Assembly: GCF_022524345.1 (NCBI RefSeq)
Contig: NZ_JAKWJU010000002.1
Coordinates: 5,191,001-5,255,000 of the forward strand
Direction of reading: 5' to 3'
DNA: 64,000 nucleotides
From: Streptomyces marispadix
GTDB taxonomy: Bacteria > Actinomycetota > Actinomycetes > Streptomycetales > Streptomycetaceae
Positions within the stretch are counted from its first letter, which is position 1. Each line of letters opens with the position of its first letter. The notes under the pieces are model-generated. The model was not told where the DNA came from, did not search any database, and was given only the letters and a program-made list of their open reading frames with translations. This document shows, piece after piece, positions 10,452 through 19,621 of this stretch. Made by a program: the position numbers and the translations under genes.

Positions 10452-11000
10452 ATGAGCACCACCCAGAACGAGAGGCTGCGCGAACTGCTGGAGCCGCTCG
10501 TGAGCGACAAGGGGCTGGATCTCGAAGAGATCGAGGTGACCCCCGCCGGCAAGAGGCGGGTGCTCCGCGTCGTGGTCGACTCCGACGAAGGAGTCCTGCT
10601 GGACACCTGCGCCGAGTTGAGCCGCACGCTCTCCGAAGTCCTCGACGAGTCGGACACCATGGGCGGCGCCCCGTACGTGCTGGAAGTGACCTCACCCGGA
10701 GCCGACCGGCCCCTGACCGAACCGCGCCACTTCCGCCGCGCCCGCGGACGGCTGGTGAAGGCCGACCTCACCGAGACCGCCGGCGGCGGCGAGGTGACGG
10801 CGCGCATCGCGGGCGTGGACGCCACGGGGATCGACCTGGAGGTCCCCGGCGTGAAGGGCCGCAGGCCCACATCCCGGAGGCTCGGCTTCGAGGACATCGC
10901 GAAGGCCCGGGTGGAGATCGAGTTCAATCGCAAGGCCGCCGAGAAGCGAGCACAGGACGAGTCCGCGGCCGCTGACGACGAAGGCAAGGAGGAGGCGTAG
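10452..11000 (+). CDS. rimP: Ribosome maturation factor RimP
   Basis: RimP assists late 30S subunit assembly (182 aa). The ATG at 10452 has GAGGAG eight bases upstream; the open frame extends further but without a ribosome site. The N-terminal domain reads [21 protein letters not shown], and the family motif [14 protein letters not shown] is near residue 76. The C-terminal SH3-like domain follows ([11 protein letters not shown] to [13 protein letters not shown]). It is the first gene of the nusA-infB operon; nusA starts 3 bases after its stop. Confidence 0.95.
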   Translation: MSTTQNERLRELLEPLVSDKGLDLEEIEVTPAGKRRVLRVVVDSDEGVLLDTCAELSRTLSEVLDESDTMGGAPYVLEVTSPGADRPLTEPRHFRRARGRLVKADLTETAGGGEVTARIAGVDATGIDLEVPGVKGRRPTSRRLGFEDIAKARVEIEFNRKAAEKRAQDESAAADDEGKEEA

Positions 11001-11002
11001 CC

Positions 11003-12040
11003 GTGGACATCGACATGAGCGCCCTGCGCGGGCTGGTGAGGGAGAAGGAGATCTCGCTCGATCTGCTGGTCGAGGCGATCGAGTCCGCCCTCCTCATCGC
11101 CTACCACCGCACCGAGGGCAGCCGACGCGACGCCCGCGTCGAGCTGGACCGCAAGACCGGCCATGTGACGGTCTGGGCGAAGGAGAGCCCGTCCGAACTC
11201 GAAGAGGGCGCCGAGCCGCGGGAGTTCGACGACACACCCTCCGGCTTCGGCCGCATCGCCGCCACCACCGCGAAGCAGGTCATCCTCCAGCGGCTGCGTG
11301 ACGCCGAGGAGGAGGTCACCTTCGGCGAGTACGCGGGCCGTGAGGGCGACGTCGTCGCCGGAGTGGTCCAGCAGGGCAAGGACCCCAAGAGCGTGCTCGT
11401 CGACATCGGCAAGCTGGAGGCGATCCTTCCGCCGCAGGAGCAGGTCCCGGGCGAGGACTACTCGCACGGCACCCGGCTGCGTACCTACGTCGTACGTGTG
11501 GCGAAGGGCGTGCGCGGGCCTTCGGTGACCCTGTCGCGTACCCATCCGAACCTGGTCAAGAAGCTCTTCGAGCTGGAGGTCCCGGAGATCGCGGACGGTT
11601 CGGTCGAGATCGCCGCCATCGCTCGCGAGGCAGGCCACCGTACGAAGATCGCGGTGCGCTCCACACGTTCCGGACTGAACGCCAAGGGCGCGTGCATCGG
11701 CCCGATGGGCGGCCGGGTGCGCAACGTCATGGCCGAACTGCACGGCGAGAAGATCGACATCGTCGACTGGTCCGAGGACCCCGCGGATCTGGTCGCCCAC
11801 GCGCTCTCCCCGGCGCGTGTGAACCAGGTCGAGATCATCGATCTGGCGGCACGGTCGGCGCGCGTGACGGTGCCCGACTACCAGCTCTCGCTCGCCATCG
11901 GCAAGGAAGGCCAGAACGCCCGTCTCGCCGCACGGCTCACCGGCTGGCGCATCGACATCCGCCCGGACACCGCGGAGGGCGGCGAGGTCGTCTCCGCCGA
12001 TCCCGAGGCGGCGCCCGGACACGCTGCCGAACAGGGCTGA
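11003..12040 (+). CDS. nusA: Transcription termination/antitermination factor NusA
   Basis: NusA binds RNA polymerase and nascent RNA to control pausing, termination and antitermination (345 aa). It starts with GTG. The N-terminal polymerase-binding domain (about 1-110) is followed by an S1 domain ([16 protein letters not shown] to QEQVPGE, about 113-180) and two KH domains (about 195-335, with [24 protein letters not shown] and [15 protein letters not shown]). It lacks the C-terminal acidic repeats of the E. coli protein, as is normal in actinobacteria. Confidence 0.97.
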   Translation: MDIDMSALRGLVREKEISLDLLVEAIESALLIAYHRTEGSRRDARVELDRKTGHVTVWAKESPSELEEGAEPREFDDTPSGFGRIAATTAKQVILQRLRDAEEEVTFGEYAGREGDVVAGVVQQGKDPKSVLVDIGKLEAILPPQEQVPGEDYSHGTRLRTYVVRVAKGVRGPSVTLSRTHPNLVKKLFELEVPEIADGSVEIAAIAREAGHRTKIAVRSTRSGLNAKGACIGPMGGRVRNVMAELHGEKIDIVDWSEDPADLVAHALSPARVNQVEIIDLAARSARVTVPDYQLSLAIGKEGQNARLAARLTGWRIDIRPDTAEGGEVVSADPEAAPGHAAEQG

Positions 12041-12095
12041 AACCAGCAGGGTGCCGATCACCCCCGGACGGGCGTGACGGTGCGGGGAGGTAGAC

Positions 12096-12389
12096 TTGAC
12101 GGTGTCTGGCCGGACGCGAGTCCGAGCATGCCCACAGCGCACATGCGTGGGCTGTCGGAAGCGCTCGGACAAACCCGATCTGCTGCGTGTGGTGCTGAGC
12201 GGGGGCCGTTGCGTCCCTGATCTTCGCGGTACGCTCCCCGGCCGGGGCGCGTATCTGCATCCCACGTCGGCTTGCCTCGACCAGGCTGTCCGCCGACGGG
12301 CGTTCAACAGGGCCTTCCGCGGCCCGGGGCCGTTCGACGTGGCAGAGCTGCGGCAGCAGGTGGAGCAGATCGAGCAGGCGGAACCGTAA
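12096..12389 (+). CDS. rnpM: YlxR/RnpM family RNA-binding protein (DUF448)
   Basis: A 97-aa small basic protein of the YlxR family, found between nusA and infB in many Gram-positive bacteria. The Bacillus homologue (RnpM) binds RNase P RNA and modulates its activity. Family signature: RTCVGCRKRSDKPDLLRVV near the N-terminus and GRGAYLHP. The TTG at 12096 is preceded by GGGGAGG; a GTG six bases later is an alternative. The C-terminal tail (AELRQQVEQIEQAEP) is helical. Confidence 0.9.
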   Translation: MTVSGRTRVRACPQRTCVGCRKRSDKPDLLRVVLSGGRCVPDLRGTLPGRGAYLHPTSACLDQAVRRRAFNRAFRGPGPFDVAELRQQVEQIEQAEP

Positions 12390-12545
12390 GACAGTCCGTT
12401 CGGAACCCTCCGTTCGGAGAGGTACCTCGCGAGTCGGAAGTAGGTCGAGATTGCGATGAGCACTCGATGAGTACGCGATGAGTACGCCCATGCATAAGTA
12501 GCGAAGGTCCGGCGGCGGATGGCCCCCCGGACCGTAAGGAGCGAA

Positions 12546-15500
12546 GTGGCTAAGGTCCGGGTATATGAGCTCGCCAAGGAGCTCGGAGTCGAGAGCAAGG
12601 TCGTCATGGCCAAGCTCAACGAACTGGGCGAATTCGTTCGCTCGGCGTCCTCGACGATCGAGGCGCCGGTAGTACGCAAGTTGACCGACGCGTTCGACGC
12701 GGGCGGTGGTGCCGGCGCAGCCTCCGGTGCCAAGAAGTCCGCGGCGAAGCCCGCGGCGCCGAAGAAGGCCGCCGCGCCCAAGCCCGGCGGCGCTGCCGCC
12801 CCCAAGCCCGGTGGTGCCGCTCCCAAGCCCGGCGCGGGAGCCGCGAAGACGGGCCAGTCCAAGGCCGCCCCCAAGCCCGGTGCCCCGAAGCCGGGTCCCG
12901 AGGCGCCCGTCACGCCCGCTGCCGCGTCCGGCGGTGAGCCCGGCGGCCCCGTGACTCCGGCCGCCCCGGCGTCCGGGCAGACGCAGGCACCCAAGCCGGG
13001 AACCCCCAAGCCGGGTCCGGCCAAGCCCGAGTTCTCGGGGTCCGCCGGTGCGGCCGAAGCCGCGCCGAAGCCCGGCGCCGCCGCCCCCAAGCCGGGGCAG
13101 GCGCCCAAGCCCGGCCAGGCCGCACCGAAGCCCGGCCAGTCCGGCCGCGGCGGCCAGAGCACGCGTCCCGGTCAGGGCGCACCCAAGCCGGGTGCCCGTC
13201 CGTCCGGTCCGCGTCCGGGCAACAACCCCTTCACGTCCGGTGGTTCCACCGGTATGGCGCGCCCGCAGGCGCCCCGTCCCGGCGGTGCCCCCAAGCCCGG
13301 CCAGCCCCCGAAGCCCGGTCAGGGCCAGGGCGGTCCGCGTCCGCAGGCTCCGGGCGGCCGTGCCACTCCCGGCAACATGCCGCGCCCGCAGGGCGGCGGC
13401 CAGGGCGGTCCCCGCCCCGGTGGCGGCGGCGGTGGCAACAGGCCCAACCCGGGCATGATGCCGCAGCGTCCGGCTGCCGCTCCGCGTCCCGGTCCGGGCC
13501 GCGGCGGCGGTCCCGGCGGCGGTCCGCGTCCCGGCGGCGGCGGTGGTCGTCCCGGCGGCGGTGGCGGCGGCTTCGGCGGTCGTCCCGGTGGCGGCGGCGG
13601 TGGCCGTCCCGGCGGCGGTGGCGGCGGCTTCGGCGGTCGTCCCGGCGGCGGTGGCCGTCCCGGTTTCGCCGGTCGTCCCGGCGGTCCCGGCGGCCGCGGC
13701 GGTACGCAGGGCGCGTTCGGCCGTCCCGGCGGTCCCGCGCGCCGTGGCCGCAAGTCGAAGCGGCAGCGCCGCCAGGAGTACGAGCAGATGCAGGCGCCGT
13801 CGGTCGGCGGCGTGATGCTTCCGCGCGGCAAGGGCGAGACCGTACGGCTCTCGCGCGGTGCCTCGCTCACGGACTTCGCGGAGAAGATCAACGCCAACCC
13901 GGCTTCGCTGGTGCAGGTGATGTTCAACCTGGGCGAGATGGTCACCGCCACGCAGTCCGTCTCCGACGAGACGCTGAGCCTGCTCGGCGAGGAGATGAAC
14001 TACGTCGTCCAGATCGTCAGCCCGGAGGAGGAGGACCGCGAGCTTCTCGAGTCCTTCGACATCGAGTTCGGCGAGGACGAGGGCGGCGAGAAGGCGCTCA
14101 TGCCGCGTCCGCCGGTCGTGACCGTCATGGGTCACGTCGACCACGGCAAGACGCGTCTGCTGGACGCCATCCGCAAGACGAACGTCATCGCGGGCGAGGC
14201 CGGCGGCATCACCCAGCACATCGGTGCCTACCAGGCCTCCACCGAGGTCAACGACGAGGAGCGCAAGCTCACCTTCATCGACACCCCCGGTCACGAGGCG
14301 TTCACCGCCATGCGTGCCCGCGGCGCCAAGTCGACGGACATCGCGATCCTCGTGGTCGCGGCCAACGACGGCGTGATGCCGCAGACGGTCGAGGCGCTCA
14401 ACCACGCCAAGGCCGCCGAGGTGCCGATCGTCGTCGCCGTCAACAAGATCGACGTCGAGGGCGCCGACCCGACGAAGGTGCGCGGTCAGCTCACCGAGTA
14501 CGGGCTGGTCGCGGAGGAGTACGGCGGCGACACCATGTTCGTCGACATCTCCGCCAAGCAGGGCGAGAACATCGACGCGCTGCTGGAGGCGGTCGTACTC
14601 ACCGCGGACGCCGCCCTCGACCTGCGGGCCAACCCCGACCAGGACGCGCAGGGCATCGCGATCGAGGCCCACCTCGACCGCGGTCGCGGCGCCGTGGCCA
14701 CCGTGCTGGTGCAGCGCGGCACGCTCCGCGTCGGCGACACCATGGTCGTGGGCGACGCCTACGGCAGGGTCCGCGCGATGCTCGACGACAAGGGCGAGAA
14801 CATCAAGGAAGCGGGTCCCGCGACCCCCGTCCTCGTACTGGGCCTGACGAACGTCCCCGGTGCCGGCGACAACTTCCTGGTGGTCGAGGAGGACCGTACG
14901 GCCCGTCAGATCGCCGAGAAGCGCGCGGCCCGGGAGCGCAACGCCGCATTCGCCAAGCGCACCCGCAGGGTCTCCCTGGAGGACCTGGACAAGGTGCTCA
15001 AGGCGGGCGAGGTGCAGCAGCTCAACCTCATCATCAAGGGCGACGCGTCCGGTTCGGTCGAGGCACTGGAGTCCTCGCTGATGCAGCTCGACGTCGGCGA
15101 AGAGGTCGATCTGCGCATCCTGCACCGCGGCGTCGGTGCGGTCACCGAGACCGACATCGACCTGGCGACCGGTTCGGACGCCATCGTCATCGGCTTCAAC
15201 GTCCGCGCCGAGGGCCGGGCGACGCAGATGGCGGAGCGCGAGGGCGTCGACGTCCGCTACTACTCGGTGATCTACCAGGTCATCGAGGAGATCGAGGCGG
15301 CCCTGAAGGGCATGCTCAAGCCGGAGTACGAAGAGGTCGAGCTGGGCACCGCGGAGATCCGCGAGGTCTTCCGCTCCTCCAAGCTCGGCAACATCGCGGG
15401 TGTCATCATCCGTTCCGGCGAGGTCAGGCGGAACTCCAAGGCCCGCGTCGTGCGCGACGGCAAGGTCGTGGCGGAGAACCTCAACATCGAGGGCCTGCGC

Positions 15501-15629
15501 CGCTTCAAGGACGACGTCACCGAGATCCGTGACGGTTTCGAGGGCGGTATCAACCTCGGGAACTTCAACGACATCAAGGTCGACGACGTCATCGCCACGT
15601 ACGAGATGCGGGAGAAGCCCCGCGGCTGA
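12546..15629 (+). CDS. infB: Translation initiation factor IF-2
   Basis: IF-2 is the GTPase that positions initiator fMet-tRNA and promotes subunit joining (1027 aa). The GTG at 12546 has AAGGAG five bases upstream. The N-terminal IF2N domain ([19 protein letters not shown]) precedes a long Pro/Gly/Lys/Ala-rich linker (about residues 60-410) with many PKPG and PGGGG copies, typical of high-GC actinobacteria but long. A second IF2N-like part follows (LRSRG to [12 protein letters not shown]). The G domain has G1 [15 protein letters not shown]3 DTPGHEAF and G4 NKID. Domains II, III and IV complete the protein. Confidence 0.97.
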   Translation: MAKVRVYELAKELGVESKVVMAKLNELGEFVRSASSTIEAPVVRKLTDAFDAGGGAGAASGAKKSAAKPAAPKKAAAPKPGGAAAPKPGGAAPKPGAGAAKTGQSKAAPKPGAPKPGPEAPVTPAAASGGEPGGPVTPAAPASGQTQAPKPGTPKPGPAKPEFSGSAGAAEAAPKPGAAAPKPGQAPKPGQAAPKPGQSGRGGQSTRPGQGAPKPGARPSGPRPGNNPFTSGGSTGMARPQAPRPGGAPKPGQPPKPGQGQGGPRPQAPGGRATPGNMPRPQGGGQGGPRPGGGGGGNRPNPGMMPQRPAAAPRPGPGRGGGPGGGPRPGGGGGRPGGGGGGFGGRPGGGGGGRPGGGGGGFGGRPGGGGRPGFAGRPGGPGGRGGTQGAFGRPGGPARRGRKSKRQRRQEYEQMQAPSVGGVMLPRGKGETVRLSRGASLTDFAEKINANPASLVQVMFNLGEMVTATQSVSDETLSLLGEEMNYVVQIVSPEEEDRELLESFDIEFGEDEGGEKALMPRPPVVTVMGHVDHGKTRLLDAIRKTNVIAGEAGGITQHIGAYQASTEVNDEERKLTFIDTPGHEAFTAMRARGAKSTDIAILVVAANDGVMPQTVEALNHAKAAEVPIVVAVNKIDVEGADPTKVRGQLTEYGLVAEEYGGDTMFVDISAKQGENIDALLEAVVLTADAALDLRANPDQDAQGIAIEAHLDRGRGAVATVLVQRGTLRVGDTMVVGDAYGRVRAMLDDKGENIKEAGPATPVLVLGLTNVPGAGDNFLVVEEDRTARQIAEKRAARERNAAFAKRTRRVSLEDLDKVLKAGEVQQLNLIIKGDASGSVEALESSLMQLDVGEEVDLRILHRGVGAVTETDIDLATGSDAIVIGFNVRAEGRATQMAEREGVDVRYYSVIYQVIEEIEAALKGMLKPEYEEVELGTAEIREVFRSSKLGNIAGVIIRSGEVRRNSKARVVRDGKVVAENLNIEGLRRFKDDVTEIRDGFEGGINLGNFNDIKVDDVIATYEMREKPRG

Positions 15630-15674
15630 GGCGGCGGCCCGGATTCCGGGCACCGCGTCAGGCTCGTAGCCGTA

Positions 15675-15716
15675 CCGGGGCCGGTCGGTGGAGGAAACTC
15701 CGTCGATCGGCCCCGG
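15675..15716 (+). terminator. Long hairpin between infB and the DUF503 gene
   Basis: A 13-bp stem (15675-15687 with 15704-15716, one G-U pair) is topped by an inner GGAG-GAAA-CTCC stem with a GNRA-type tetraloop (15690-15701). It lies 46 bases after infB. It may terminate or attenuate the operon, leaving DUF503-rbfA-truB partly dependent on the promoter just downstream. Confidence 0.5.
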
Positions 15717-15738
15717 CGGCATCTTCTACGATCTCCGG

Positions 15739-16035
15739 GTGTATGTGGGGACTCTTTCGATCGACCTGCTGCTGGGCGACGTGCGTTCGCTCAAGCAGAA
15801 GCGCTCCGTCGTACGCCCGATCGTCGCCGAACTTCAGCGGAAGTACGGCGTGAGCGTGGCCGAGGTCGCGGAGCAGGATCTCTACCGCCGCACCAGGATC
15901 GGGCTGGCGGCGGTCTCGGGGGACGCGGGCCACGTGACGGACGTCCTGGACCGGTGCGAGCGGCTCGTCGCCGCACGCCCGGAAGTGGAACTGCTGTCTG
16001 TACGGCGGCGGTTCCACGGAGAAGAAGACGATTAG
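15739..16035 (+). CDS. DUF503 family protein (YlxP-like)
   Basis: A 98-aa protein of the DUF503/YlxP family, usually found between infB and rbfA. The GTG at 15739 gives VYVGTLSIDLLLGDVRSLKQKRSVV, the family N-terminus. No Shine-Dalgarno is present, but TACGAT (15729-15734) sits about 4-5 bases upstream, which suggests a leaderless transcript; the longer frame from 15688 begins inside a hairpin and is less likely. The conserved part continues with VSVAEVAEQDLYRRTRIGLAAVS. Biochemical role unknown; context implies ribosome biogenesis. Confidence 0.88.
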   Translation: MYVGTLSIDLLLGDVRSLKQKRSVVRPIVAELQRKYGVSVAEVAEQDLYRRTRIGLAAVSGDAGHVTDVLDRCERLVAARPEVELLSVRRRFHGEEDD

Positions 16036-16050
16036 CGAGGAGACGGACCA

Positions 16051-16497
16051 GTGGCCGACAATGCACGGGCGAAGAGGCTCGCAGACCTCATCCGTGAGGT
16101 GGTCGCGGAGAAGCTGCACCGGGGGATCAAGGACCCGCGGCTCGGCACACATGTGACCGTCACGGACACCCGCGTCACCGGCGATCTGCGGGAGGCGACG
16201 GTCTTCTACACCGTCTACGGCGACGACGAGGACCGCAAGGCGGCGGCAGCGGGGCTGGAGAGCGCGAAGGGCGTGCTGCGCACCGCCGTCGGTGCGGCGG
16301 CGGGAGTGAAGCACACTCCGAGCCTCACCTTCGTCGCGGACGCCCTTCCGGAGAACGCCCGTACCATCGACGACCTTCTCGCACGCGCCAGGGCCTCGGA
16401 CGAGGAGGTCCGCAAGGCCTCTTCCGGCGCCGACTACGCGGGCGGGGCCGACCCCTACCGCAAGCCGGGCGAGGGCGAACAGGCCGAGGACGAATGA
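16051..16497 (+). CDS. rbfA: Ribosome-binding factor A
   Basis: RbfA binds the 30S subunit during 16S rRNA 5'-end maturation (148 aa). The start is GTG, with GAGGAGA upstream. The N-terminus [23 protein letters not shown] and the KH-like core ([30 protein letters not shown]) are typical, as is [20 protein letters not shown]. The C-terminal 25 residues ([16 protein letters not shown]) are acidic and variable. truB starts 3 bases after the stop. Confidence 0.96.
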   Translation: MADNARAKRLADLIREVVAEKLHRGIKDPRLGTHVTVTDTRVTGDLREATVFYTVYGDDEDRKAAAAGLESAKGVLRTAVGAAAGVKHTPSLTFVADALPENARTIDDLLARARASDEEVRKASSGADYAGGADPYRKPGEGEQAEDE

Positions 16498-16500
16498 CCC

Positions 16501-17502
16501 GTGGCGCGTAAGAAGGACCAGGAGCCGGGCGGGCTCGTCGTCGTCGACAAGCCCGCTGGCTTCACGTCGCACGACGTCGTCGCGAAGCTGCGCGGCATGG
16601 CCCGCACCCGGCGGGTCGGGCATGCGGGGACGCTGGACCCGATGGCCACGGGCGTGCTCGTCATCGGTACGGGGAAGACCACACGGCTGCTCGGCCATCT
16701 CGCCCTCACGGACAAGGAGTACGTCGCCACGGTCAGGCTCGGGCAGACGACCGTGACCGACGACGCGGAGGGCGAAGTCACCGGCGCCAAGGGCGCGTCG
16801 GGCATCACGGGCGGCGACCTCGAAGCCGCCGTGGGGCGGCTCACGGGGCGCATCAGTCAGGTGCCCTCGAAGGTGAGCGCGGTGAAGGTCGACGGCAGAC
16901 GCTCCTATCAGCGGGTGCGCGAAGGCGAGGACGTTCAGCTCGCCGCCCGGGAGATCACCGTCTCCGCCTTCGACGTGCACGAAGTACGACGTGAGCAGCG
17001 GGCGGAGGACGGCACGGAGGTCGTCGACGTGCTCGTCTCGGTCGTGTGCTCCTCCGGCACCTACGTGCGGGCACTCGCCCGCGACCTGGGCGAACTCCTC
17101 GGTACGGGCGGGCACTTGACGGCGCTGCGGCGCACCAGGGTCGGGCCTTACCGGCTGGAGGACGCCCGGTCGCCGGAGGAGCTTCAGAGCGAGGTCGACA
17201 GCGGCAGGGGGGTTCCGCTGGTGCCGCTGGGGGAGGCCGCGGCGGCGGCTTTCCCACGCTGGGACGTCGACGCGGAACAGGCGCGGATGATCGGCAACGG
17301 GGTGCAACTTCGTGTGCCCGCAGGGGAGTTGGCGGGGACGACGGGGGAGGCCGCAGGGGAACGCGGCGTGGTTGTGAGTGGCACCGTGGCCGGCGAAGCC
17401 GAGGCGCCGGGGCCCGTTGCGGTGTTCGATCCGGAGGGGCGACTGGTTGCGCTCGTGGAGGAGCGCGGGGGGCGGGTCAAGAGTCTCGCGGTGTTCGTCT
17501 GA
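16501..17502 (+). CDS. truB: tRNA pseudouridine(55) synthase
   Basis: TruB makes pseudouridine 55 in the T-loop of tRNAs (333 aa, GTG start). The N-terminal [17 protein letters not shown] and the catalytic loop [11 protein letters not shown] (Asp46 nucleophile) are intact. [20 protein letters not shown] and the RNA-binding [14 protein letters not shown] are also present. The C-terminal extension contains an insert rich in Gly/Ala/Glu (about residues 275-300) before a short PUA-like end. It closes the translation operon; the usual Streptomyces follower, ribF, lies about 9.8 kb downstream. Confidence 0.97.
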   Translation: MARKKDQEPGGLVVVDKPAGFTSHDVVAKLRGMARTRRVGHAGTLDPMATGVLVIGTGKTTRLLGHLALTDKEYVATVRLGQTTVTDDAEGEVTGAKGASGITGGDLEAAVGRLTGRISQVPSKVSAVKVDGRRSYQRVREGEDVQLAAREITVSAFDVHEVRREQRAEDGTEVVDVLVSVVCSSGTYVRALARDLGELLGTGGHLTALRRTRVGPYRLEDARSPEELQSEVDSGRGVPLVPLGEAAAAAFPRWDVDAEQARMIGNGVQLRVPAGELAGTTGEAAGERGVVVSGTVAGEAEAPGPVAVFDPEGRLVALVEERGGRVKSLAVFV

Positions 17503-17572
17503 CGGGGGCGGGGCGGCGTGGGGTGGGCGCTGAGCGGAGGTGGCGGGCGCCGGGCGCCGGGCCGCCGGGCGC

Positions 17573-17796
17573 AGGTGTCAGGTGACAGGTGACAGATAAC
17601 GGATGACGGTTAAGCGCTGACCATGGACGGATGACAGATGTGGACATCTGTCATCCGTCATTTGTTGTCCGTCATCCGTCATCCGTCATCTGCCGTCTGT
17701 TATCTGCAACTTGACGTCGGTCATCTGTTATCTGTCATCGGCCAGTCGTCACCCGACACCTGTCACGCGGCACCCGCCCCCCGACACCTGTCAGCG
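17573..17796. repeat. Convergent heptamer repeat array with central palindrome
   Basis: From 17650 to 17796 there are 21 consecutive 7-bp units, each starting with G, consensus GTCATCC or GTCATCT (exact or near-exact at 17650, 17657, 17671, 17678, 17685, 17720, 17734). From 17573 to 17635 nine units run in the opposite orientation, consensus RGATGAC, all but one (17614) ending in C in the same 7-bp phase. The two halves meet in a perfect palindrome with 16-bp arms (17626-17641, 17644-17659) and a 2-base centre. I know no family for this element. Confidence 0.85.
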
Positions 17797-17899
17797 CTCA
17801 GGCGGCCTCCTTCGGGCCTGCTCCAGCTAAAGCCGTCGTCGCCCCCTCACCCCGCGACGCACTCACTCGCCCCCGTCACCCGCCGAAGTTGCGTGGTTC

Positions 17900-17932
17900 G
17901 CGCGAGAGGTCGTCCTCTCGCGCCTATTGACA
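17900..17932 (+). promoter_or_regulatory. Palindrome and -35-like TTGACA ahead of the sugar-acid operon
   Basis: A 10-bp inverted repeat (17900-17909 with 17914-17923, loop TCGT) reads GCGAGAGG-type on one side and its complement on the other. A perfect TTGACA (17927-17932) follows 3 bases later. No convincing -10 is seen at 17-18 bases (GACGCT at 17951), so the promoter is tentative. The palindrome could be the operator of the DeoR regulator encoded downstream, or a hairpin. Confidence 0.4.
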
Positions 17933-18031
17933 CTCTCGATCGACGACGATGACGCTGTTATTGCGTAGAGCACGCAGGGATGGCGAACGAATCTGCGTGA
18001 ATCGAGCAAGTCGAGGCGTGGGAGGGGTCCC

Positions 18032-19621
18032 GTGGCGCAGATCGTCGTGGTTGCCGACGACCTCACCGGCAGCAACGCCACCGGCGCTCTCTTCGCACGG
18101 CTCGGGCTGCACACTGTCACCGTCAGTGATCTCGGTCAGGTGCCGCGTTATGCGGACGCGGTCGATGTGCTCGTCGTCAACACCGGTTCCCGTCGCTTCA
18201 CGCCCGCGGAGAGCTACGACGCCGTTCATGCGGCGATGACGGCGGCCACGGCCGGTGGCGTACTCGTCGTCAAGCGCGTGGATACGACTCTGCGCGGCAA
18301 TCCCGGTCGTGAACTGGACGCAGTGGTCGACGCGTTCACCGCTCGCGGCGCCATCTGCGACGTCACCTGCGACGCCACCAGCAACGTCACCCAGGACGCC
18401 GCCCGCGGCGCTGCCAACAGCGCTGCCTCCGCCTCCGCTCCCGGCACCGCCTCCGCCCCCGCCACCGCTCGCGGCGCCGCGGAGAGTGCGTCCGTACATG
18501 CCGCACATGCCGCCTCAGGCGCCCCGACTCCCGTACGTGTGCTGGCCGTTCCGGCGTTTCCCGATGCAGGCCGTACGACCGTGGGCGGGATTCATCTCGT
18601 GGACGGCGTGCCGCTGACCCGTACGGCCGCCGCGCAGGATCTCTTCAGCCCGGTACGGCATGCCCGGGTCGCGTCCGTCATCGGCGAGCAGAGTGCGCTG
18701 AGCACAGGTGAAGTACCGCTCGACGTAGTCGAGGACGGCGTGGACGCGGTGCTGGAGGCACTGCGCGGCCCGGGTGCGGACGTCATGGTCTGCGACGCCA
18801 CCGAGAACGGTCATCTGCGTACCGTGGCGGCTGCGGCCGCACGGCTGAGCGCCGAGGACGGCACGCGCTGGATCTCTCTCGACTCCGGCCCGTTCGGCGC
18901 CGCCCTCGCAGCGGAGCTGGGCGTGCGGCCGTCGGGCGAGGCGCCCCGCATCCTGGCCGTCGTGGGCAGTACCACGGACGCCACCCACGAACAGCTCGCC
19001 AGGACCGAGAAGGCGCTCGGCGCGCATTACGCGGTGGTCGATCCGGACGAGGCGGAGGCGGAGCCGCCGCGTATCGTCCGCGAGTTGAGGGCCGCCGCCG
19101 ACTCCGGCACATCGGTGCTGGGCGTAAGGGTCGCCCCGAGCGCGGCAGGCGATCCCGGCGCGGCGGAACGCATTCTGCGCTGCCTCGCGGAGGTCGCGGT
19201 GCACGCCGTGGACGTCCTGGACCCCGGCGGCCTCTACACCTCCGGAGGCGACGTCACCGCTGCGGTCACCGGCGCGCTCGGTGCCGAGGGCTTCGCCATC
19301 GAGGCTGAGGTGCTGCCGCTGGCGGTCGCCGGTCATCTCGTCGGCGGACCGCACAGCGGACTGCCTTTCGCCACCAAGGGCGGTCTGATCGGCGGGCCCG
19401 ACGCCGCCGTGGCCTGCCTTGAACGGCTGCGTGCCATGAACTCCCGTGGCGTGGCAAGTAGTTCGGGCGCGGGATCGTGCGGTCCACGCGCCGCGTCCGG
19501 TAACTCGGGTCTCACGTCCGGCACTTCGGGAGCCGTGGGCGTTCCGGGGGCCGGTGACGGCTCCGCGCCGGATTCCGCGCCGGATTCCAACCACCGTAGA
19601 GGAGAAGAGGTTTCACCATGA
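18032..19621 (+). CDS. Four-carbon acid sugar kinase (DUF1537, DtnK/OtnK type)
   Basis: A 529-aa ATP-dependent kinase of the DUF1537 family. Members phosphorylate D-threonate, L-threonate-derived or D-erythronate compounds at C4. The N-terminal substrate domain has VVADDLTGSNATGALFA, NTGSRRF and KRVDTTLRGNPG. The C-terminal nucleotide-binding part has TSGGDVTAAV and FATKGGLIGGPDA. An Ala/Ser-rich insert (about residues 118-165) and a 55-residue Ser/Gly-rich tail after NSRGV are unusual for the family. The stop overlaps pdxA2 (ATGA). With PdxA2 alone and no aldolase or isomerase nearby, D-threonate is the best-fitting substrate (inference). Confidence 0.88.
   Translation: MAQIVVVADDLTGSNATGALFARLGLHTVTVSDLGQVPRYADAVDVLVVNTGSRRFTPAESYDAVHAAMTAATAGGVLVVKRVDTTLRGNPGRELDAVVDAFTARGAICDVTCDATSNVTQDAARGAANSAASASAPGTASAPATARGAAESASVHAAHAASGAPTPVRVLAVPAFPDAGRTTVGGIHLVDGVPLTRTAAAQDLFSPVRHARVASVIGEQSALSTGEVPLDVVEDGVDAVLEALRGPGADVMVCDATENGHLRTVAAAAARLSAEDGTRWISLDSGPFGAALAAELGVRPSGEAPRILAVVGSTTDATHEQLARTEKALGAHYAVVDPDEAEAEPPRIVRELRAAADSGTSVLGVRVAPSAAGDPGAAERILRCLAEVAVHAVDVLDPGGLYTSGGDVTAAVTGALGAEGFAIEAEVLPLAVAGHLVGGPHSGLPFATKGGLIGGPDAAVACLERLRAMNSRGVASSSGAGSCGPRAASGNSGLTSGTSGAVGVPGAGDGSAPDSAPDSNHRRGEEVSP

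Larger units (their letters stand above)
17503..18031. other. Intergenic region truB to sugar-acid kinase
   Basis: These 529 bases hold no supported gene. They contain a convergent array of 7-bp repeats around a 16-bp palindrome (17573-17796) and a second palindrome with a consensus-like TTGACA near 17900-17932, both listed separately. The kinase has GGGAGGGG just before its GTG start. Confidence 0.7.

Noticed and set aside
10418..13162. A 914-codon minus-strand frame over rimP, nusA and the infB linker
   Set aside because: Antisense shadow of three well-identified genes.
11937..15722. A 1261-codon minus-strand open frame opposite infB and nusA
   Set aside because: It mirrors the strongly coding infB and nusA sequence; long antisense frames are common at this base composition. 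The translation is low-complexity and has no ribosome site or family motif.
17573..17796. CRISPR array
   Set aside because: Units are 7 bp, contiguous and without spacers, and orientation flips at a palindrome. No cas gene is nearby.
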